Below, piece after piece: positions 1 through 10,900 of a stretch of DNA of 42,169 nucleotides. Below the pieces are notes generated by a model. That model was given only the letters and a program-made list of their open reading frames with translations, had not been told where the DNA came from and ran no database searches. Within the stretch, counting starts at the first letter, position 1, and each line of letters begins with the position of its first letter. The DNA comes from Neolewinella persica DSM 23188 (GTDB lineage Bacteria > Bacteroidota > Bacteroidia > Chitinophagales > Saprospiraceae), in NCBI RefSeq assembly GCF_000373105.1, contig NZ_KB890429.1:1-42169 (forward strand), written 5' to 3'. Made by a program: the position numbers and the translations under genes.

Positions 1-1
1 T

Positions 2-852
2 ACCGGTTCTATCGACATCACTGTCGGTGGCGGTACGCCGGGCTACACTTACAGCTGGTCTGGCACCGGCGTTGTTGCTGGTGACGAAGACCAGAGCGGT
101 CTGACGGCCGGCATCTACAGCGTGACGGTAACGGACGCCAACGGTTGTATGATCGATGAGACCTTCGAAATTGAAGAGTCTACGGATCTGGAAGCTACGG
201 TTGCTGATACGGACGTTCTCTGTAACGGCGACGACAACGGAACCCTGACGGTAGTAGTAAACGGCGGTACGCCAGATTACACTTACGCCTGGAACACAAC
301 TCCTGCACAAACTGGCGCTACGGCTACTGGTCTTGTTGCTGGCACTTACTCAGTGACGGTAACGGACGCTAACGGTTGTACCGAGACTGCCGAAGGCACG
401 GTTAACGAGCCTGAAGTCCTGATTATCGATGAAACGATCACTGAGCTTGACTGTAACGAGTTAACCGGCGCGTCCATTGATCTCACCGTAACTGGTGGAA
501 CTACGGATTACAGCTTCGAATGGACCGGACCTGGTGTAGTACCAACTTCTGAGGATCAGACGAACCTTGGCGCTGGAACATACATGGTGGTAGTAACCGA
601 TGCAAACAATTGCATTGCTACTGAAACCTACGTGCTTGCACCTGCGTCCTCGCTTGAAGCAAGTATTGGGAATGATACAATTTGTCCTAATACAGATCAA
701 CTCGGTAGCCTTACCGTAGTGGCAACGTTGGGTAGTGGAAACTACACCTACCAATGGGATGCTGCTACCGGCGGTCAAACAGAAGCTACGGCAACTGGTT
801 TGGCGGCAGGAACCTACACGGTTACAGTCACTGACAACGATTCAGATTGTTC
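2..852 (+). repeat. SprB-like repeats (four, the first partial)
   Basis: Four protein repeats of about 70-75 residues share a core of GGTPxYTYxW, then TGLxAGTYxVTVTDANGC. They end near nt 150, 382, 615 and 852. This matches the SprB repeat of Bacteroidota gliding and surface adhesins. The first copy continues off the left edge. Confidence 0.8.
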
Positions 853-3800
853 CATTGAAGTAACTGGAGAAGTTATTGAAGATACCGATGCTTGTGCCAG
901 CCTTGGCGACTACGTCTGGTTAGACACTGACGAAGACGGTGTTCAGGACGATGACGAAGAAGGTGTATTTGGCGTCACGGTTAATCTGAAAGACGCAGCT
1001 GGTAACGTTATTGCTACAACGACCACTGATGAGGAAGGATTCTATATTTTCGAAAACCTGGCTCCGGGCACTTACAGTGTTCAGTTCGTACTGCCTAATG
1101 AGTTCCTATGGACAATATTGGGTGAAGTTGCAGGTACAAACGAAGATGTAGATAGCGATGCGAATCCTGCGATGGACGGTATGACGGAACAGGTAACACT
1201 GGAAGAAGGAGAATTCTACCCAGACCTTGACGCTGGTATCGTTCCTGAAATTACCTGTGCAATCATTGCTGAGGTAACAATTGATCCTGAGTGTAATGAT
1301 AATGGTACGCCAACATCCCCTGGTGATGACTTCTACACCGTTACTGTCTTAGTAACTGGTGAAGGAACATCCGGACAGTGGGTGAGCAGCCGCCTGGACG
1401 TCAATGGTAACCCCATCACTGGCACCATTGGTGAGCCATTCATTTTCCGCCTGCCTGTTGTACAGGAGGGTGGGGACTTCTCGGACATCACTATCAATTT
1501 CTCCGACTCGGAGGATGCTGAATGTGTGGCTATGGTCACGTTCACGCCAACGGAATCCTGTTCCGATCAGTGCCTGATTATCGCCAGTAACACCACATCA
1601 CCATACTGTGATGATAATGGTTCACCTTCCGATCCTCGTGATGACGTTTTCTACTTCGGTATTACTACTCTTGGTAGAAATGCAGTAGGTAGTGGATGGA
1701 CAGCCACTCTTGGAGACGGACGTGTCGTTGGTACCGGAGATTACGGAATCGAGAATATGGAAGTAGGACCATTCACCATGCAAGATGTAGTGGATGGAAG
1801 GGTTACAGTCACCATTAGTGACAATGACAGTGATGGCTGTATCTCCGTTGTACGTGTAAACGTAGCGGGACTGACCTTCCCTTGTTCTGATGAATGTTCT
1901 ATCTCCGTTGAGTTTGACGGCCCAAGCTACTGTTCCGACAATGGCACGCCAAATGACAACAGCGATGATGTATGGTACGCGGATGTTATCGTAAGTGGAC
2001 GCAACTTCGTCCGCTGGACATCTCCAGACCTGAACAGCGGTGGTGGTAGCCTGGCACCAGGCCGTTACACTTTCGGTCCTTACCCGAACCCTGAAATCGC
2101 CAGAGAGATCACGATCACGGTTGAGGCCGTTAACGTTGACAATGAGTGTACAGCTACGACAACGTTCACCTCTCCCGGTGAAAGCTGTTCCGAGGACTGT
2201 GAGATCGAAGGAGCAATTCTGGACATCTACTGTGATGACAATGGTACACCTGCGGATTCTACCGATGATGTGTTCTTCGTAGTGGCTACCGCCAGTACGG
2301 TAGGCACCAACAACGGAAACGAAGGCTGGGTACTCCGTGACGGTAACAGCCGACTTGCTCCCATCATCGGTGTAGGACCGATCTTCGGTAACACCTACAC
2401 TTTCGGTCCGTTCCCATTACACAATGCGGACGGTACCCTGAGAACGACGGCCTACTTCCGGATTGAAGATGCGACCAGTTTCTACTGTCGCGTGAACTTC
2501 CCGGATACTGAGCTGCCGGGTACTTGCTCGCCGGATATTATTGAATGTGATCTGGATGTTACCATTCTCGATACGGAATGTGATAACAACGGTACCGCAA
2601 CGGACGGAAGTGATGACACTTACTCCTACACTATCCTGGCCACTGGCGCAATTGGTGACTACACCGTAGTCTACTCCTCACCTGCAGGACGCGCGAACGA
2701 CCGTGGTACCTTCGGCGTAACGGAAACGTTCTCTGGAGTTGACGTTGATTTCAACGTGAGCGCTGTAATCATTCCTGATGATGACAACTGCGACGAGCGG
2801 GCTTCGCTCTTCGTTCAGTCTACTGGTGAATGTGTTGACTGTCAGATCAGTGTTGTCGAACTCAGCAATGAGTGTGATGACCAGGGCACGGTTGATCCAT
2901 CAGATGACACCTTCGTAGTTACCCTCCAGGTAAACCACGAGGGAGAAGGCACCGCCTACATGGTGGATGTTCCCGGCCAGTCACAGGTCATTGGTACTTA
3001 CCTTGGTAACCCGACGGTTACGCTCGAATTCCCGATTGCGGGTAACGAGAACGTATTACTGACGTTCATCGACATGACCTTCCTGGGTGCCTGTGACTTC
3101 ACCATCATGGTGGAAGCTCCGGAAACCTGTAGTCCATGTGAACTGATCGCAAGTGACGTGGTAGAAACACCATGTGATGATAATGGTACTCCAGAAGATG
3201 GAAGTGATGACTTCTTCACGGCAACCTTCACGGTATCTGGCGCGAACGCAGGTGCAAACGGATGGATCTCTGAGAGCAATGGAATGTCTATCTCCGGCGC
3301 CTACGGTGAACCATTCACCCTCACCCTGCCTACCGGTACTGGAAACCTTACGTTCGAAATAGTCGACGCTGATAATGCTGACTGTGGAACGACCATTGAG
3401 GTGGAAGTACCTGAAAGCTGTGTAGTGGTCCCTGAATGTGACCTCACCGCAGAAGTGACAACCGATCCGGTTTGTAACGACGAAGGTGGCTACACCTTCA
3501 CGGTTACGGTGACCAACTCGGGAGATGCTTCTGATAATGGCTGGGTAGCTGATAACGGACAGTCTGGTCAGTACGGTGTGGAAACTACCATTACGGTAGC
3601 TGACGCTTGTGATGACATCCGGGTTGTATTCCGTGATGCAGACCACGCTGACGATGACACTTGTCTCGATGTAGTCGAGGCAACTGCTCCTGCAATCACC
3701 ATTACTGCTCCTGATGATACCGACATGGTTGATGATGGCGGAACGATCCGTGATCTGATCTGTGACGATTACTCCGGCATCTTCGGTGACGGTGGCGCGC

Positions 3801-6800
3801 TGACGGGTACACCAACCATTACCGGATGTGGTATCGAGTCAACGGACATCATTGATACTTACCTCAGTGGCGGTCCGGATGCTGATCCGACCAGCTGTGA
3901 GGCTACGGTGATCCAGCGTGTATTCACGGCAACGGCTTGTAACGGGTTGATGGTGGCTGATACGCAACGGATCACGATCCGTAAGCCACAGGTTACTGAT
4001 ATAATCTTCCCTGCCGGACCTGTCGATTTCGACTGTGAAGGTGATGGTTTCCCAACCGATGCTAACGGCAACCCTGCTACTTCGGTAACGGGTATCCCGT
4101 CCATCGTAACGGTCTTCGGTGGCACTATTAGCTTCGACGATGTCTTCTGTGGCACGCTCAGCGTATCCTACAGCGACGAAGAAGAGCAGACCTGTAGCGG
4201 AACCATGACGATTACGCGTACCTGGACTGCCGTGGACGCTTGTTCTGACGATGTAATTACCGCTGAGCAGATCATCCGTACGGGTGACTTCAGCGCACCG
4301 GTAGTAACGTGTCCGATCAGTAACCACTACTGCCCAATCCTGGAGAATGACATTATGCTCTTCCCAATGGATCACTTCGACTGTGTGGCTAACCTGGAAG
4401 TGCCAACTCCTGAAGTAACTGATGCCTGCTCTGACAGCTGGACGATTGTTACCTACGTTGTTGACAACCGCGGTGAAGGTGATACGCTCTTCGTGATCAA
4501 CGAAGGTGATCTCCGTGACATCACACTGCCTGCTGGCGACTACGTATTCCGTTACCGCGTAACGGATGATTGTGGAAATGTCGGTACGACTGACTGTATC
4601 TTCCGCGTAGCAGATACGCAGGAACCTGCGGCTATCTGTATCAGTGACATCAACGTTAGTGTTGGAGGCTACGGCATCGCCCGCGTCTACAGCCAGATGA
4701 TTGACCTGGGCAGCTACGACAACTGTGGTCTTGACAGCATCCTCGTTCGTCGCCAGATTCTGGTTGATGAGGTAACTGGTGACACCCTTGACATTCCTAC
4801 CTGGAGTGCATGGGGACCATACACTGAAATGAATTGTAACGATGCTGGAAGTGTTGTTGTCGTTCAGCTCCGCGTAGTTGACTTCGGTGGAAACGAAAAC
4901 ATCTGTACTACGAATGTTGCAGTCGTTGACAATACCCTGCCATACTGTACTGGCCTGGAAGACATCTTCCTTACTTGTACAAACGTACCAGCAGGTATTG
5001 ACTTGACCGATACGGTTGATCTCCAGAGCACCTTCGGTACGCCGGTCGTAATTGACAACTGTGCTGCAGATGCCATTGAGCTTTCTCCGATCGTTGATCT
5101 TGATGAATGCTTCGGTGCCGGAACTATTACACGCCGCTGGTTAGCAATTGACCGTGTCGGTAACGTGAGCGCCCAAGAGTTTACTCAGGTAATTACGATT
5201 ACTGCAGACCTCGGCTTCACCCTGGTAATTCCTAAGGATACGATCACTGATTGTCTCGATGCTGCCCAAGGCTTCGATGTCTTCGGACTCAGCTGTGCTG
5301 ACATCAGCGTAACCTTTAAGGATACACTGGTAGAAACCCTGGCTTCTGATGGTGACGCATGTATGGTTATTGAGCGCCATTACACGGTTATCAATAACTG
5401 TGTATTCGATCCTGAAACGGACACCCTGATGGTGATTTCACGTGATGAGGACTGTGATGGTCTGGAAGGTGAATCTGTTTTCTACGGTATCGTCTCCGGT
5501 GACTCTACTTACGTGGATGTCGATACGACGTTCAACAATGCCATCCCTGCTGCGGGTACCCGCGGTACGGAGTGTACTGGTGAAACTAACCGTGCGGGCT
5601 ACCTACGTTCCTTCGCCAATACTGGTGGATGGTCGTACACCCAGCGTATCGTGATCTTTGACGAAACGCGTCCAGTCCTCAACTTCGATGTGCCAGATAC
5701 CTTCTGTGCATCTGAAGAAACCGACTGTGAAACGGTTGTTGAGATTCCGATTTCTATCTCAGGCGAGTGTACTGCTGCCGGTGCTAACTGGTTAGTCCTG
5801 ATCGACCTTGGTCGTGACGGCAACCCGAATATGCGCCTGCCGGCTGAACTGGCGGTACAGGGTACTTTCCCGAACTACTTCATCAAGGCTGCTCTGCCAA
5901 TTGGTCAGCATAACCTGATGATCCGCTACACTGATGGATGTAACAACTCCGAAGCAATAGCTATTCCGTTCGAGATCGTTGACTGTACTATTCCTGACCC
6001 GATTTGCTACAGCGGCCTGATTGCCAACCTTGACAATCTGGAGACTCCGGTTGTCGGAACGGACGGTGAACTGATCGAATCCGGAGTAGTGGTAGAGGCA
6101 GGCCGCCTGGCCAGCTGTAACGTTGAAGACTGTAGCGGACCGCTGCGCTTCTCCGTGAACCGCATCGGTGACGTACCTCACGTTGACAGTACTTCTGTTC
6201 TGCTGACTTGTGATGATCGTTACACCGTAGACCTGGAGGTTTACATGTGGGACAACGCTTTCAATCCGTTTGCTGTCCAACCTGATGGAACGGTTGGCGG
6301 ACCGAACTGGAAGGTTTGTACGGTAGAAGTACTTGTACAGGATCCTGACCTTGTTTGTAACGACTGTAACGCTGATGGCTCGCTTACCCTTGGTGGTGGT
6401 ATTACCACTTCACGTGGAATCACACTTCCTGGCGTTGAGCTCGAACTCGCAGGAACTACCAGCAGCATGGTGCTGAGTGGTGATGACGGTAAGTATGCCT
6501 TCCCTGGCGTAAATGTCGGCACTTACACGATCACACCTTACAAAGAGGATGATGCCGCCAACGGTATCTCCACACTGGACGAGTTGATCCTGCAGCGCCA
6601 CTTACTGGGCATTGAGCTGATTACCGATCCGATGATCTTCATGGCTGCTGACCTTAACAACAGCGGTGACCTGACGATTATTGATCGCCTGCTGATGCGT
6701 AATCTCATCCTTGGAAATACGGAAGTACTTCCTGATGGAGAAACCTGGCGCTTCGTGCCGGTCAGCTACTTCGACGGCTCAAATACCATCGAACTTGACC

Positions 6801-7669
6801 GAATGATGGAAGCTCCGCGATCCATCAAGCTCTCCGATATCGAATCCTGCCTCTCTGGCAATGATTTCTACGCCGTTAAGAAAGGTGACCTCAATAACTC
6901 CGTATTCATTAGTGCTTCCAACGGCACCATCCTGAATGGTACCCGTGGCCGGAGCTCTAACGATACGCACCCACTGGAAATCGAAGAGCGCCACCTCAAA
7001 GGTGGTGATCTCTTCGACCTCCCGGTAAGGGTACGAGATATTCAACAACTTGCTGGTATGCAATTCACCCTTGACTTCGCTACTGATGCTGTTGAAATTC
7101 AGGGAGTAGTTCCTGGTTTGTTGGATCAATCTCAACTTGGAGTAACCCAGGTTTCCAGAGGCTATGTTTCTGCAACCTGGACCCAAAAAGAGGAAGTTCG
7201 CTCCGGTGAAGCAGTACTCTTTACGGTGCGCCTGCGTAGCCTGCGTCCGGTATCGATCAGTGACGCTATTTCCTTCATTGATAACCCGACCTACTCTGAA
7301 GCCTATCAGATTGGTACTGAAGAGCTAGTAGACCTCGCACTGAACATTACGGAGGTAAACACAGGAACTCCGGTCTTGATTTCAGATCCCGGTATAGGAC
7401 TCGAACCCGCCATCGTACTTTCTCAAAACTACCCCAATCCGTTTAAGGAGGAAACAACAATCTCCTTCACTTTACCGGAGGCAGGTGAAGCAACCCTCAA
7501 TGTATACGACCTGAACGGACGTGTCGTTAAGGAGTTCTCCGGAGAGTACGCTGCAGGTGAGCATGCTGTGAAGCTTCAGGGAAAGAACTTCCCCGCTGAG
7601 ACGCTGATTTACACACTAACATTCAACGGTCAACGCCTGACCAGAACAATGCTCCGTGTGCGCCGATAA
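2..7669 (+). CDS. Giant T9SS-secreted surface protein/adhesin (5' truncated by window)
   Basis: The frame is open from base 2, so the gene starts upstream; the first in-window start-like codon (GTG 122) lies inside a repeat. About 2555 residues are visible. Order: four SprB-like repeats (to ~nt 852, each ending GTYxVTVTDANGC-like); an SdrD_B/CNA-B-like module (~895-1250, GDYVWLDTDEDGVQDDDE); eight ~100-residue Cys-flanked CDDNG repeats (1256-3685); a long Ig/HYR-like Cys-rich region (~3690-6360); a CNA-B-like module; a dockerin-like pair (~6541-6714, DLNNSGDLTIID); a cohesin-like domain (~6968-7370); and a type A sorting domain from nt 7400 (LSQNYPNPF, NVYDLNGRVVKEF). By family knowledge it is exported by T9SS and anchored or released at the cell surface. 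Adhesion or gliding is inference. Tyr is mostly TAC and Cys mostly TGT, a strong codon bias that suggests high expression. The next gene is a paralogue. Confidence 0.9.
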   Translation, partial: TGSIDITVGGGTPGYTYSWSGTGVVAGDEDQSGLTAGIYSVTVTDANGCMIDETFEIEESTDLEATVADTDVLCNGDDNGTLTVVVNGGTPDYTYAWNTTPAQTGATATGLVAGTYSVTVTDANGCTETAEGTVNEPEVLIIDETITELDCNELTGASIDLTVTGGTTDYSFEWTGPGVVPTSEDQTNLGAGTYMVVVTDANNCIATETYVLAPASSLEASIGNDTICPNTDQLGSLTVVATLGSGNYTYQWDAATGGQTEATATGLAAGTYTVTVTDNDSDCSIEVTGEVIEDTDACASLGDYVWLDTDEDGVQDDDEEGVFGVTVNLKDAAGNVIATTTTDEEGFYIFENLAPGTYSVQFVLPNEFLWTILGEVAGTNEDVDSDANPAMDGMTEQVTLEEGEFYPDLDAGIVPEITCAIIAEVTIDPECNDNGTPTSPGDDFYTVTVLVTGEGTSGQWVSSRLDVNGNPITGTIGEPFIFRLPVVQEGGDFSDITINFSDSEDAECVAMVTFTPTESCSDQCLIIASNTTSPYCDDNGSPSDPRDDVFYFGITTLGRNAVGSGWTATLGDGRVVGTGDYGIENMEVGPFTMQDVVDGRVTVTISDNDSDGCISVVRVNVAGLTFPCSDECSISVEFDGPSYCSDNGTPNDNSDDVWYADVIVSGRNFVRWTSPDLNSGGGSLAPGRYTFGPYPNPEIAREITITVEAVNVDNECTATTTFTSPGESCSEDCEIEGAILDIYCDDNGTPADSTDDVFFVVATASTVGTNNGNEGWVLRDGNSRLAPIIGVGPIFGNTYTFGPFPLHNADGTLRTTAYFRIEDATSFYCRVNFPDTELPGTCSPDIIECDLDVTILDTECDNNGTATDGSDDTYSYTILATGAIGDYTVVYSSPAGRANDRGTFGVTETFSGVDVDFNVSAVIIPDDDNCDERASLFVQSTGECVDCQISVVELSNECDDQGTVDPSDDTFVVTLQVNHEGEGTAYMVDVPGQSQVIGTYLGNPTVTLEFPIAGNENVLLTFIDMTFLGACDFTIMVEAPETCSPCELIASDVVETPCDDNGTPEDGSDDFFTATFTVSGANAGANGWISESNGMSISGAYGEPFTLTLPTGTGNLTFEIVDADNADCGTTIEVEVPESCVVVPECDLTAEVTTDPVCNDEGGYTFTVTVTNSGDASDNGWVADNGQSGQYGVETTITVADACDDIRVVFRDADHADDDTCLDVVEATAPAITITAPDDTDMVDDGGTIRDLICDDYSGIFGDGGALTGTPTITGCGIESTDIIDTYLSGGPDADPTSCEATVIQRVFTATACNGLMVADTQRITIRKPQVTDIIFPAGPVDFDCEGDGFPTDANGNPATSVTGIPSIVTVFGGTISFDDVFCGTLSVSYSDEEEQTCSGTMTITRTWTAVDACSDDVITAEQIIRTGDFSAPVVTCPISNHYCPILENDIMLFPMDHFDCVANLEVPTPEVTDACSDSWTIVTYVVDNRGEGDTLFVINEGDLRDITLPAGDYVFRYRVTDDCGNVGTTDCIFRVADTQEPAAICISDINVSVGGYGIARVYSQMIDLGSYDNCGLDSILVRRQILVDEVTGDTLDIPTWSAWGPYTEMNCNDAGSVVVVQLRVVDFGGNENICTTNVAVVDNTLPYCTGLEDIFLTCTNVPAGIDLTDTVDLQSTFGTPVVIDNCAADAIELSPIVDLDECFGAGTITRRWLAIDRVGNVSAQEFTQVITITADLGFTLVIPKDTITDCLDAAQGFDVFGLSCADISVTFKDTLVETLASDGDACMVIERHYTVINNCVFDPETDTLMVISRDEDCDGLEGESVFYGIVSGDSTYVDVDTTFNNAIPAAGTRGTECTGETNRAGYLRSFANTGGWSYTQRIVIFDETRPVLNFDVPDTFCASEETDCETVVEIPISISGECTAAGANWLVLIDLGRDGNPNMRLPAELAVQGTFPNYFIKAALPIGQHNLMIRYTDGCNNSEAIAIPFEIVDCTIPDPICYSGLIANLDNLETPVVGTDGELIESGVVVEAGRLASCNVEDCSGPLRFSVNRIGDVPHVDSTSVLLTCDDRYTVDLEVYMWDNAFNPFAVQPDGTVGGPNWKVCTVEVLVQDPDLVCNDCNADGSLTLGGGITTSRGITLPGVELELAGTTSSMVLSGDDGKYAFPGVNVGTYTITPYKEDDAANGISTLDELILQRHLLGIELITDPMIFMAADLNNSGDLTIIDRLLMRNLILGNTEVLPDGETWRFVPVSYFDGSNTIELDRMMEAPRSIKLSDIESCLSGNDFYAVKKGDLNNSVFISASNGTILNGTRGRSSNDTHPLEIEERHLKGGDLFDLPVRVRDIQQLAGMQFTLDFATDAVEIQGVVPGLLDQSQLGVTQVSRGYVSATWTQKEEVRSGEAVLFTVRLRSLRPVSISDAISFIDNPTYSEAYQIGTEELVDLALNITEVNTGTPVLISDPGIGLEPAIVLSQNYPNPFKEETTISFTLPEAGEATLNVYDLNGRVVKEFSGEYAAGEHAVKLQGKNFPAETLIYTLTFNGQRLTRTMLRVRR
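1256..3685 (+). repeat. Eight tandem ~100-aa Cys-flanked CDDNG repeats
   Basis: Each unit opens with Cys plus a short strand. After 12-14 residues comes CDDNGTPxDxxDDxF or a variant, then a strand-rich stretch often containing GW and FGPF, and a closing ESCSDxC-like pair that merges into the next unit. The CDDNG cysteines are 98-116 residues apart in eight successive copies; the last two are degenerate (CDDQG, CNDEG). The acidic D-x-D/N-G loop suggests Ca2+ binding and the paired Cys suggest disulfides, but both are inference. I do not recognise a named family. Confidence 0.75.
3239..3256 (-). repeat. Dispersed 18-mer variant (one mismatch) inside giant protein 1
   Basis: Minus strand reads TGCACCTGCGTTCGCGCC; host codons encode GANAGA. 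Could be chance in a Gly/Ala-rich stretch. Confidence 0.4.
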
Positions 7670-7693
7670 GACATCTATCTGCTGATAGATGTC
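7670..7693. terminator. First terminator hairpin after giant protein 1
   Basis: A perfect 10-bp stem (GACATCTATC at 7670-7679, complement at 7684-7693) with loop TGCT, starting on the base after the stop codon. There is no T-run directly after it, so it probably acts with the adjacent palindrome. Confidence 0.5.
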
Positions 7694-7699
7694 GTAAAT

Positions 7700-7731
7700 A
7701 AGGGAGAATGGTAGTACTACCATTCTCCCTT
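7700..7731. terminator. Perfect 32-bp palindrome, likely (bidirectional) terminator
   Basis: The arms 7700-7715 and 7716-7731 are exact reverse complements with no spacer; the arm begins AAGGGAGAATGG. It is followed by TTAAATTTTC. The symmetry would let it act on both strands. Its position 30 bp after the stop fits termination of the giant gene. Confidence 0.65.
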
Positions 7732-7753
7732 TAAATTTTCTACGAAAATTGAT

Positions 7754-7761
7754 TAACTTTG
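7754..7761 (+). promoter_or_regulatory. Possible Bacteroidota -7 promoter element (TAACTTTG)
   Basis: It matches the TAnnTTTG -7 consensus known for Bacteroidota sigma-A promoters. No convincing -33 TTG at the expected distance, so this is tentative. Confidence 0.25.
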
Positions 7762-7985
7762 CATTATGATTTAGGTACACAATTCACTAAATTGTGTCAG
7801 CTCCTTCAGAGAGCATATTCGGATATTATTGAGCGGCCTGATCTCCCTTCTATTTGAAGGCCATAGAGAGCTTATCTACACACAAATATTGGATTAATCT
7901 AGCTCAATGCACCTTGCTGGTACATTGGCTATAGTTGGTTTTATTTTCTGCTTTGCGTTATTACTAACACTTGAACAACAACAAC

Positions 7986-10900
7986 ATGTATTTTCATCTT
8001 CCCCATCCGGGAAAGCTTGCGTATAGCAGGCTTCCTTTTCTGTTATTGCTTTTGCTATTTTCTTTTTTCGCAAAAGCTGAAGGAACGGCTAATCTCAGAA
8101 CTTCTGATGGAGATCCGGTGATGCTCTTTGTGGGTAATCCAGACTTTGGCAATTTTGCTACTTATTCCAGCGCGGAGAATAGCCGTTTGAACTTCAGCAT
8201 TGCAGCAGCAGGTGAAGTTGTCTATTTTGGAATGGCTCGTGCCTTCAGGAGCTCCGGAGTTCCTGAATCATTCGGACAATATAATTTTCGGATTAAGAGC
8301 GCCGCTGATGGAAGTGTTGTTTTTGGTCCAATCCGGATTAATGCTGACCGGGAGAACCTGACCAGTTTCGAGCAGGCTCAACTGGGACCAGAGGCACTTG
8401 TTGCCGGTGGTTATCCTACAGATCAGAATACTACATTTGAAGCTCCTGCAGCAGGAGAATACTATATTGAGTTTGATCAGGTTGGCAGCCGTCCACGGTA
8501 TATTGGTATGTGGGACATTACGATTGCCAGCCAGGGTGTAGAGCAGGTTGGCCGGGTATACTCACGGAACTGGGCCTTTAGGGTACCAGAACTTGAACCG
8601 CAATTACCTGAATGTGCTTTCGGTGCAGAGTTAAGTACAAAATTTTTCTCTTATACGTCGGACGGGTTTGTTACGGAAATCGACTTTACCGATTCAGGCT
8701 TTCAGCCATTGTCCTTTAATCTCGCCTTTAACCGGTCGGGGCCCGGTGAAACCGGTAATCTTTTGCTCGACCGCCAGTCGATCGCTGAAGAAAATGCCAC
8801 CAATAACGTAGCGGAGCATCTTATCTTTCTTGAAGAACCAGATGCGAACCTTTTCCCGGACGGCGCTTGTGGCAGCGTTGAAGTCTCCGGTGCCCTGACT
8901 TGCCAGGAAGACGATACGTTCTGTATACCAATTACAGCAACATTGACGGGACAGGTTCAAATCTTGCTTGATTTCAATAGTAATGGTGTTTATGATGCAA
9001 CAACTGATCGGCTTTTAGCTTACAGATTTACTGACATTAACAGCCTTGAAGCTTGTGTCCCCTGGGATGGGGTACTTGCTGATGGAACGCGGCCCGCAGA
9101 TGGCGCGACTGTGGACATTATTGTGGACTATACCCAAGGTGTTCAGCATTGGGCTTTGTACGACGGCGAATTGATGCGGAACGGGTTCTGTGTCACCCCC
9201 GTTCGGCCTATCTGTGGCGAAGCCGGTACCACACCCTTGTACTATGATGACATCAATATTCCGGACGATCCGGGGAATGGCGCGCCCAAACGGGTGCTTA
9301 CCGGTTGTGAATGTCGTACGGGAAACTGTCGTACCTGGACGAACTTCGATGCTTATGCTTCGGAAGACTGTAGCGTAAACAACGATAACACTACGGGTTA
9401 CGGTGACCGGAATACCTTGAACACCTGGTGGTTTGCTTCCAGCCGTACGGTTACTTCATTTGATGTGCCGATTGATGCTGTAAGCGTTGATGGCCCTCTT
9501 ATGCATTGTCCTGAAGAGGACGTAGCGCTGATGCTCAACTATGCAGCCGCGAACGAGATTGAAACAGTCCGGTGGACCGGCCCTCAAGGTCCGATTCCTG
9601 CGTTTGACAATGAGCAAAATGTAACGGTAGGCCAAAGCGGTATTTATACCGTAATCGTTACCGATGAGTTCGGTTGTGAAAGCACGGGGAAGTATATGTT
9701 GATGGATGTGGAATGCGACCTGAACCTGGTGTTACTAGGTGTCGCATGTGACGATAATGGAACGGATACCGACGCAAGAGATGATGTATTCACTGCAAGG
9801 GTCCGGGTGGAGGGGGCCAACAGCGCCAACTTTGTTTCTGGTGGCGTAACCTATGATTATGGTGTCGAAATTGAAATAGGTCCGTTCCCCATTGCTGGTG
9901 GAAATGTTGTTTTTTCTGCTACGGACGCCATTTATGACTGCTGCACAGAATCGATCAACATCAACGCTCCAATGGCCTGTAGCGATGGTTGTGCCATCAC
10001 TACTGGTGATATCGTAAATACGACCTGTATCGATCCGGGAACTCCAACCGACCCTACTGATGATGAATTTACGTTTAGTCTGATCATCGACGGTATTAAC
10101 CTGGGCGATGGCTGGACTGATGGTGAGGGCATGACCGGTAACTACGGCGAAATGGTAACCTTCGGCCCATACCTGATCGCTGATGGTGCCCAAAGCTTTG
10201 AATTTACCGATGTCGATAATCCGGATTGTGTACTGTCGGCCACCGTTCAGCCTCCGATGCCTTGTTCCGATGAGTGTATTTTGGAACCGGAAATCACTAA
10301 CGCCATTTGTGACGATAATGGGACGCCGTTTGACTTAACCGATGATGTTTATTTCTTTGACCTCATGGTCGCAGGAACAAATACAGCATCCCCTGCCTAC
10401 AGCCTCAACGGGATTGGCGCATCTTTCTACAACCAAACGATCACTTTTGGCCCATTCAGGAGCCTTGATGCTGACTACACCTTTGTTGTCACAGATCTTG
10501 GCGGAGGAGAAGCCTGTACGATTACGTTTACACTTCCGGAAGCTCCGGCAGGGTGTGAACCAGCATGTAGTCTGAATATCGAAGACGCCAGAGTAGTTTG
10601 CAACGACTTTGGAACCGAGGACGAAGAAGACGACGAATACGCGATAGAGATTCTGGTAACAACTGAGAACCCGCTTTCGAGTGGATGGGAATTGCCTAAT
10701 GGCACCCAGGGTGCTTTTGATGAATACGTAAATGTTGGAAGAATCTCTCCCGGAGCTGGAGAACTGAGCGTAATGATTTTTGAGCAGGGGAACCGTGAAT
10801 GTACTGCCGCAGTAAATGTGACTGCTCCGTCGATTGAGGTGATTTGCCCTGACGATGTAACGGAAATCGACCATAAGGTCGGCCTGCAAAGGTTCGGTGG

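Larger units (their letters stand above)
7670..7985. other. Intergenic region between the giant paralogues
   Basis: A 316-bp gap. It holds two back-to-back hairpins just after the first stop (7670-7731), a possible -7 box TAACTTTG (7754-7761), and a small hairpin (arms 7777-7784 and 7790-7797, loop cacta). A weaker pairing of GGCCT with AGGCC surrounds CCTTC/GAAGG near 7835-7862. If the -7 box is used, the second gene has a leader of about 220 nt with secondary structure. No ORF of note. Confidence 0.6.

Noticed and set aside
461..7186. Many 60-200-codon open frames antisense to giant gene 1, and similar ones against giant gene 2
   Set aside because: They mirror codon bias of the sense genes, have no signal peptides or motifs, and overlap strongly supported genes.
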